A stretch of 64,000 nucleotides of DNA from an uncultured Dysgonomonas sp. (GTDB lineage: Bacteria > Bacteroidota > Bacteroidia > Bacteroidales > Dysgonomonadaceae), in assembly GCF_900079725.1 (NCBI RefSeq), contig NZ_LT599032.1, positions 3,148,155 through 3,212,154 on the forward strand, read 5' to 3'. The stretch's first letter is position 1, and every line of letters begins with the position of its first letter. The notes beneath the pieces are model-generated. The model worked only from the letters and a program-made list of their open reading frames with translations. It was not told the origin of the DNA and did no database searches. A program made the translations under genes and the position numbers. Positions 62,959 through 64,000 of this stretch are shown piece after piece.

Positions 62959-64000
62959 TTAGTTTAAGTTTTTGTGGAAAAATTCGACAATGTTTCCATA
63001 ACCTTCTATTTCCAATTTCTTACGGATAACAGACTTCTTCATCTGGATGGTATTGATGCTGAATTCTAATATGATAGCTATTTCGTTATTGCTGAGCCCT
63101 GCATATTCAAGGCAACATATACGGATTTCAATTTCGTCGAGCTGAGGATACTTTTTTCGGATTGTATCCGGAACACCTTTATATAACTGGTTCATTATAT
63201 CAAATAATTTATTCCAGTCAAGATTCTCCTGATTGTATACTATTTCGTTTACTTTTTTCAATAGTTTCTGACCATGTTTCTTTTCCTCTCCTTTCAATTC
63301 TGTTTTAAGTAAAGCGACCTTTTTGAAAATATCGAAGTGCTGGAATAAAACTTTTCTGAAGGAGTTTTCTTTCTCATCAATGTTGTTGGCCATTTCCTGC
63401 ATTTGAAATATTTTTTCCTGAGCAACAGCCAGTGCCGCTCTGTCTTTAATTCTCTTCCGGTAAAAAACAAAACTCATAGCCAGAATAAATATAAACATCA
63501 GTAATATAATGAGGAATGCTGTTTGTCTCTGAATAAGAAGCCGGTTGTTTTCGTTCTGTAACAGCTCGATGTCATATTTTTTCTGAACATCGAGAGCTAT
63601 ATGATTATTTGTGTCTTTGAGCATCTTTTTCAGGAGTGCAGTATATTCTTTGTAATCGCTTAATGCCTGTTGATAGTTTTTGTCTTTTTCTGCTGTCTTA
63701 GCCAGTAGTTGATAGATTATTAATTTTAACGGGTGGTTGTCATACCCTTCTATCAGCGTCAGTGATTTATTGATATAGAATAATGTGGAGTCTTTGTTCT
63801 GTTCATCGTCGAATGAATAAGCTATGTTGAGATAGTTTCTTGCTACCTCTTCATTATCATTTAAGTAAGGTATAGAATGCCTGAAATATGCTCTGGCTTG
63901 GTCTCGTTTGCCAATGCTGCCGAGAGCGAAACCCATGTTGCGTATAATAAAAGCTTGTTCTATAGAGTCGTTGTGCTCCTTGGCCAGAGATAAGCCTTTA
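62959..64000 (-). CDS. TPR-containing membrane regulator with LuxR-type HTH, 5' part outside the window
   Basis: The frame is open to the window edge (64000), so the N-terminus is missing. Visible: at least three tetratricopeptide-like helical repeats (ARAYFRHSIPYLNDNEEVAR; STLFYINKSLTLIEGYDN; NYQQALSDYKEYTALLKKML), one membrane helix (FLIILLMFIFILAMSFVFY), a cytosolic coiled coil, and a C-terminal helix-turn-helix (LDEIEIRICCLEYAGLSNNE, then IAIILEFSINTIQMKKSVIR). This is the Bacteroidota architecture of a one-component transmembrane regulator. The TPR part is extracytoplasmic, so it senses an envelope or periplasmic cue. Target genes are unknown. Confidence 0.87.
   Translation of the reverse strand, partial: KGLSLAKEHNDSIEQAFIIRNMGFALGSIGKRDQARAYFRHSIPYLNDNEEVARNYLNIAYSFDDEQNKDSTLFYINKSLTLIEGYDNHPLKLIIYQLLAKTAEKDKNYQQALSDYKEYTALLKKMLKDTNNHIALDVQKKYDIELLQNENNRLLIQRQTAFLIILLMFIFILAMSFVFYRKRIKDRAALAVAQEKIFQMQEMANNIDEKENSFRKVLFQHFDIFKKVALLKTELKGEEKKHGQKLLKKVNEIVYNQENLDWNKLFDIMNQLYKGVPDTIRKKYPQLDEIEIRICCLEYAGLSNNEIAIILEFSINTIQMKKSVIRKKLEIEGYGNIVEFFHKNLN

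Overview
The window is a 64 kb piece of a Bacteroidota chromosome, most likely order Bacteroidales and near Dysgonomonas (the genus is inference). The evidence is a moderately AT-rich composition, weak or absent Shine-Dalgarno sequences, repeated promoter -7 boxes of the Bacteroidota form TAnnTTTG, and the gene content: a biotin-type carboxyltransferase homologue, an NfnAB/SudAB pair, DUF47 with Pit, a six-domain ribosomal protein S1 and DUF5040. It is almost all ordinary housekeeping chromosome. I see no prophage, integrase, complete insertion sequence, CRISPR array, rRNA or tRNA.

Layout. 1-5.5 kb: end of a WG-repeat protein, xseB, ispD, two small genes, an M20 deacylase, and convergent kup. 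5.7-8.2 kb: a small membrane protein, then about 2 kb of stacked intergenic repeats around a 49-residue membrane-protein gene. 8.2-12.2 kb: envelope and membrane genes (carboxypeptidase-regulatory-like protein, rhomboid, OmpA lipoprotein, GlsB/YeaQ-type protein). 12.3-17 kb: S9 peptidase and clpB. 17.2-21 kb: a repeat block, then a TPP riboswitch with an intrinsic terminator and thiM-thiE-tenA-thiD. 21-31 kb: a Cys/Met-metabolism PLP enzyme, aroQ-pyk, a methyltransferase, rbfA with a LolC/E-like permease, and engB. 30-35 kb: DUF47-pit, an acyltransferase, rpsA. 35-43 kb: katA flanked by two DUF2007 genes, and a four-gene TolC/HlyD/two-permease efflux operon. 43-50 kb: Gfo/Idh/MocA oxidoreductase, a large FAD/Fe-S oxidoreductase, a second repeat block, eno and an amidase. 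50.9-54.1 kb: an accessory-looking island with a lipoprotein carrying a JAMM-like metallopeptidase motif, an overlapping exported partner, a truncated signal-peptide remnant and a degenerate LytM-like protein. 54.5-64 kb: pepE, a PPTase with DUF5040, the carboxyltransferase homologue, a YdeI-like protein, a third copy of the large repeat, the nfn pair and the end of a TPR/HTH regulator.

The least ordinary parts are: (1) the lipoprotein/partner pair at 50937-53047, which looks like a polymorphic effector with a candidate immunity protein whose gene contains an (AT)11 tract able to shift its frame; (2) a roughly 450-bp element present twice (about 6511-6965 and, inverted, 47325-47800) whose two copies differ by compensatory base changes in at least two hairpins, as expected of a structured RNA; (3) a large composite repeat in three copies (7.4, 17.2 and 59.6 kb) whose core, bounded by 21-bp inverted repeats, is flipped in one copy; (4) a 191-bp MITE with a TAA target duplication lying between the apparent enolase promoter and its start codon; (5) a family of 9-bp-spaced TGTnA direct repeats followed by T-tracts.
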